A DNA stretch of 15,723 nt from Chloroflexota bacterium. Its GTDB lineage: Bacteria; Chloroflexota; Limnocylindria; Limnocylindrales; CSP1-4. The stretch is taken from contig JAJYGO010000472.1 of the NCBI GenBank assembly GCA_021785115.1, positions 1 to 15,723 of the forward strand. Direction: 5' to 3'. The notes below the pieces were generated by a model, which saw only the letters and a list, made by a program, of their open reading frames with translations, searched no databases and was not told the DNA's origin. Below are positions 12,253 to 15,723 of the stretch, piece after piece; within the stretch, counting starts at the first letter, position 1, and the number at the start of each line of letters is the position of its first letter. Both the position numbers and the translations under genes were made by a program.

Positions 12253-13747
12253 GGGCGCCTCGGACCGGCGCCTTTCCGCGGGCCAGCGTGATTCGACCCG
12301 ACACCAGGCCGGGAAGCCGAACGGGAACGGGCGCGCGGTTTCCGAACGGCGGGTGGCGGCCTCGGACCGGCATCGCGCGGAGCCCGCGTCGAACCGGCAC
12401 CGTGCCGCGGCTGTCTCCGATCCCGCAGGGCCGACGGTCCAGCCGGGCCGCCCGCCGAACCCGATGGTCGCCGAGCTGCGCCGCGAGTCGAACCCGCTGC
12501 GGCGTGCGTTCGCGGTCCTCGGGCCCGGCCTGATCACGGGCGCGTCGGACGACGACCCCTCGGGGATCGGGACGTATGCGCAGGCCGGCGCGCAGTACGG
12601 CTATGCGACCCTGTGGTCGACGCTGGCGATGCTGCCGATGATGTCCGCGGTGCAGTACATCTGCGCCAAGATCGGGATGGTGACCGGACGGGGCCTGGCC
12701 GGCGTCCTCCGGCAGCACTACCCCCGCCGGATCCTCTATCCGGTCGTCCTCGCGATGGTGGCCGCGAACACGATCAACGTCGGTGCCGACATCGGTGCGA
12801 TCGCCGCGGCGATCAACCTGCTCGCGCCCGTCCCGCCGATCGCCCTCGTCGTCCCGGTGGGAGCGCTCCTGATCGTGCTCCAGGTCCTCGGCTCGTACGG
12901 GCGGATCGTCCGGGTGTTCAAGTGGCTCACGCTCGCGCTGCTCGCGTACATCGCCGCGGCGATGTTCGCCCACCCGAACGCTCTCGACGTCCTCAGGGGC
13001 ACGCTCGTCCCGACGATCCGGCCGGACTCGCAGTTCATTGCGCTGCTCGTGGCGCTCCTCGGCACGACGATCTCGCCGTACCTCTTCTTCTGGCAGGCGA
13101 GCCACGAGGTCGAGGAGGAGATCAGCATGGGCCGGCGGCGCCTCTGGGAGCGCCAGGGGGCGTCCGGCGCAGAGCTCAAGTACGCGCTGTGGGACACGCT
13201 CGCGGGCATGGTGCTGTCGGAGGCGGTCGCGTACTTCATCATCCTCGCCACCGGCGCGACCCTGTTCGTGCACGGCCAGACGAACATCGCGTCGGCCACG
13301 CAGGCCGCCCAGGCGCTCCGGCCGATCGCCGGGAACCTGTCGGAGCTCCTGCTCGCGGTCGGGCTCATCGGCGCCGGCGTCCTTGCCGTGCCGGTGCTGA
13401 CCGGCGCCGCCGCGTACGGCGTCTCCGAGGCGTTCGGATGGCGGTTCGGGCTCGACCAGAAGCCCGCGAGGGCGCCGCAGTTCTACGGCGTGATCGTCGT
13501 CGCCACCATCATCGGGGTGCTCATGAACTTCCTGGGCATCAACCCGATCTCGGCGCTGGTCATCACGGCGATCATCAACGGGCTCGTGGCGCCGGGGCTC
13601 CTCGTGCTCGTCATGCTCGTGTCGAACAACCGGTCCGTGATGGGCTCGCGCACGAACGGCCGGCTGCTCAACGTGCTCGGCTGGGGGACGACGATCCTGA
13701 TGAGCCTCGCGGCCCTCGCGCTGATCGTGACGACGCTCGCGGGGTAG
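12245..13747 (+). CDS. Nramp-family divalent metal transporter (non-canonical motif subgroup)
   Basis: This is an integral membrane protein of the Nramp/MntH superfamily, importing divalent metal ions, usually with protons. About eleven hydrophobic segments follow the first conserved motif GPGLITGASDDDPSGIGTYA (helix 1). The helix 6 region reads TTISPYLFFWQASHEVEEE. The classical DPGN and MPH metal-binding motifs are not present in these positions, so the substrate may not be Mn/Fe. The start is uncertain. GTG at 12245 overlaps the upstream stop and adds 73 polar, Arg/Ser-rich residues (500 aa in all). ATG at 12464 gives 427 aa, the usual family length, but neither has a clear ribosome-binding site. 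The transmembrane core begins at about 12505. The gene converges on enolase. The family is secure, the ion is not. Confidence 0.88.
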   Translation: MSEGASDRRLSAGQRDSTRHQAGKPNGNGRAVSERRVAASDRHRAEPASNRHRAAAVSDPAGPTVQPGRPPNPMVAELRRESNPLRRAFAVLGPGLITGASDDDPSGIGTYAQAGAQYGYATLWSTLAMLPMMSAVQYICAKIGMVTGRGLAGVLRQHYPRRILYPVVLAMVAANTINVGADIGAIAAAINLLAPVPPIALVVPVGALLIVLQVLGSYGRIVRVFKWLTLALLAYIAAAMFAHPNALDVLRGTLVPTIRPDSQFIALLVALLGTTISPYLFFWQASHEVEEEISMGRRRLWERQGASGAELKYALWDTLAGMVLSEAVAYFIILATGATLFVHGQTNIASATQAAQALRPIAGNLSELLLAVGLIGAGVLAVPVLTGAAAYGVSEAFGWRFGLDQKPARAPQFYGVIVVATIIGVLMNFLGINPISALVITAIINGLVAPGLLVLVMLVSNNRSVMGSRTNGRLLNVLGWGTTILMSLAALALIVTTLAG

Positions 13748-13838
13748 TCGCGGCGGCGATGGCGGACCAGGGAGGCCGCACGCGCCTGCCGCTGGATACG
13801 GACGGACCGGGGGCATGAGCCTCCCGATCCGTCGCCCG

Positions 13839-13862
13839 CGCCACCTGCACCGCCGGGTGGCG
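13839..13862. terminator. Putative terminator hairpin between convergent Nramp and enolase genes
   Basis: CGCCACC at 13839-13845 pairs with GGTGGCG at 13856-13862 around a 10-nt loop, in the 123-bp gap between two convergent stops. There is no T-tract. Position is the main argument. Confidence 0.4.
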
Positions 13863-13870
13863 GCGCGCCT

Positions 13871-15553
<1,683 letters not shown>

Positions 15554-15723
15554 CTACCGCTGCGCGCCGTGCAGCCGCGTGTTCTCGGGGCCGTCCGTCG
15601 CCTTCCACGCCGCGTCGACCTGGTCGATGAGGTCGAGCAGCTTCTGAGCCTCGGCCAGGTCTGTCGTCTCCTTGACCTTGCCCGCCTGCTTCGTGGCGTC
15701 CCAGAACAGCTGATGCACGTTCG
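15554..15723 (-). CDS. C-terminal part of an unidentified helical protein (runs off right edge)
   Basis: The minus strand carries an open frame from the window edge to a TAG at 15554-15556. The last 55 residues begin NVHQLFWDATKQAGKVKETT and include DLAEAQKLLDLIDQVDAAWK, then end ENTRLHGAQR. This is a regular, charged amphipathic helical tail with coding-like codon use. No cysteine, no membrane segment and no recognised motif is visible. The stop lies in the terminator hairpin, which supports the reading frame and strand. It is upstream of enolase on the same strand but separated by 378 bp and the hairpin, so probably a separate transcription unit. Function unknown. Confidence 0.65.
   Translation of the reverse strand, partial: NVHQLFWDATKQAGKVKETTDLAEAQKLLDLIDQVDAAWKATDGPENTRLHGAQR

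Noticed and set aside
12023..13816. 597-codon minus-strand frame opposite the Nramp gene
   Set aside because: Composition is Asp/Arg/His-rich as expected for an antisense frame of a GC-rich gene. The membrane protein on the plus strand is convincing.

Overview
The window is about 15.7 kb of very GC-rich bacterial chromosome. GTG starts are common, stop/start overlaps are frequent, and there is an F420-type luciferase-like oxidoreductase. Together these suggest an F420-using lineage such as Chloroflexota (Limnocylindria/Ellin6529-like) or Actinomycetota. That placement is inference; no rRNA or tRNA gene is present to fix it. I saw no CRISPR array, transposase, integrase or phage gene. Most of the window reads as chromosomal housekeeping and cell-surface or redox genes, with several small lineage-type proteins of unknown function.

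Layout. At the left edge a minus-strand ORF built on 15-bp tandem repeats leaves the window (1-150). An IclR-family regulator (232-1116, minus) is divergent from a small disordered Gly/Gln/Pro-rich protein (1576-1953, plus). That gene overlaps by one base an F420-dependent oxidoreductase (1953-2932) whose last 11 codons are out of frame by a single base. Convergent to it is a minus-strand cluster, read right to left: folE (6396-7103), a GT4 glycosyltransferase (5213-6388), an SMP-30/gluconolactonase-like beta-propeller (4140-4982) and a GT9 glycosyltransferase (3036-4139). The first pair is separated by 7 bp and the last pair abuts. Between the GT4 and SMP-30 genes lies an unusual 230-bp spacer of nested hairpins.

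To the right of folE, on the plus strand, is one 631-codon reading frame that fuses a VKOR-type membrane thiol oxidoreductase to a short-chain dehydrogenase with a C-terminal membrane helix. A membrane-anchored BON-domain protein follows (9366-9995), then the remnant of a second GT9 gene (about 10073-10279). Two small overlapping genes of unknown function (10402-10937), a Nudix hydrolase (10968-11621), a glycine-zipper protein (11779-12252) and an Nramp-like metal transporter (12245-13747) come next. Enolase (13871-15175, minus) converges on the transporter. A partial minus-strand gene ends inside a strong hairpin at the right edge (15554-15723).

The most interesting points are the VKOR-SDR fusion, the single-base frameshift in the F420 enzyme, the decayed GT9 copy, the Nramp protein without canonical metal-binding motifs, and several regulatory-looking repeats. 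The repeats are a recurring CTGCARnGG-like motif in gene-upstream regions, a cluster of dyads at 5038-5170, tandem 26-bp operator-like repeats upstream of enolase, and a 7+7 dyad upstream of iclR.
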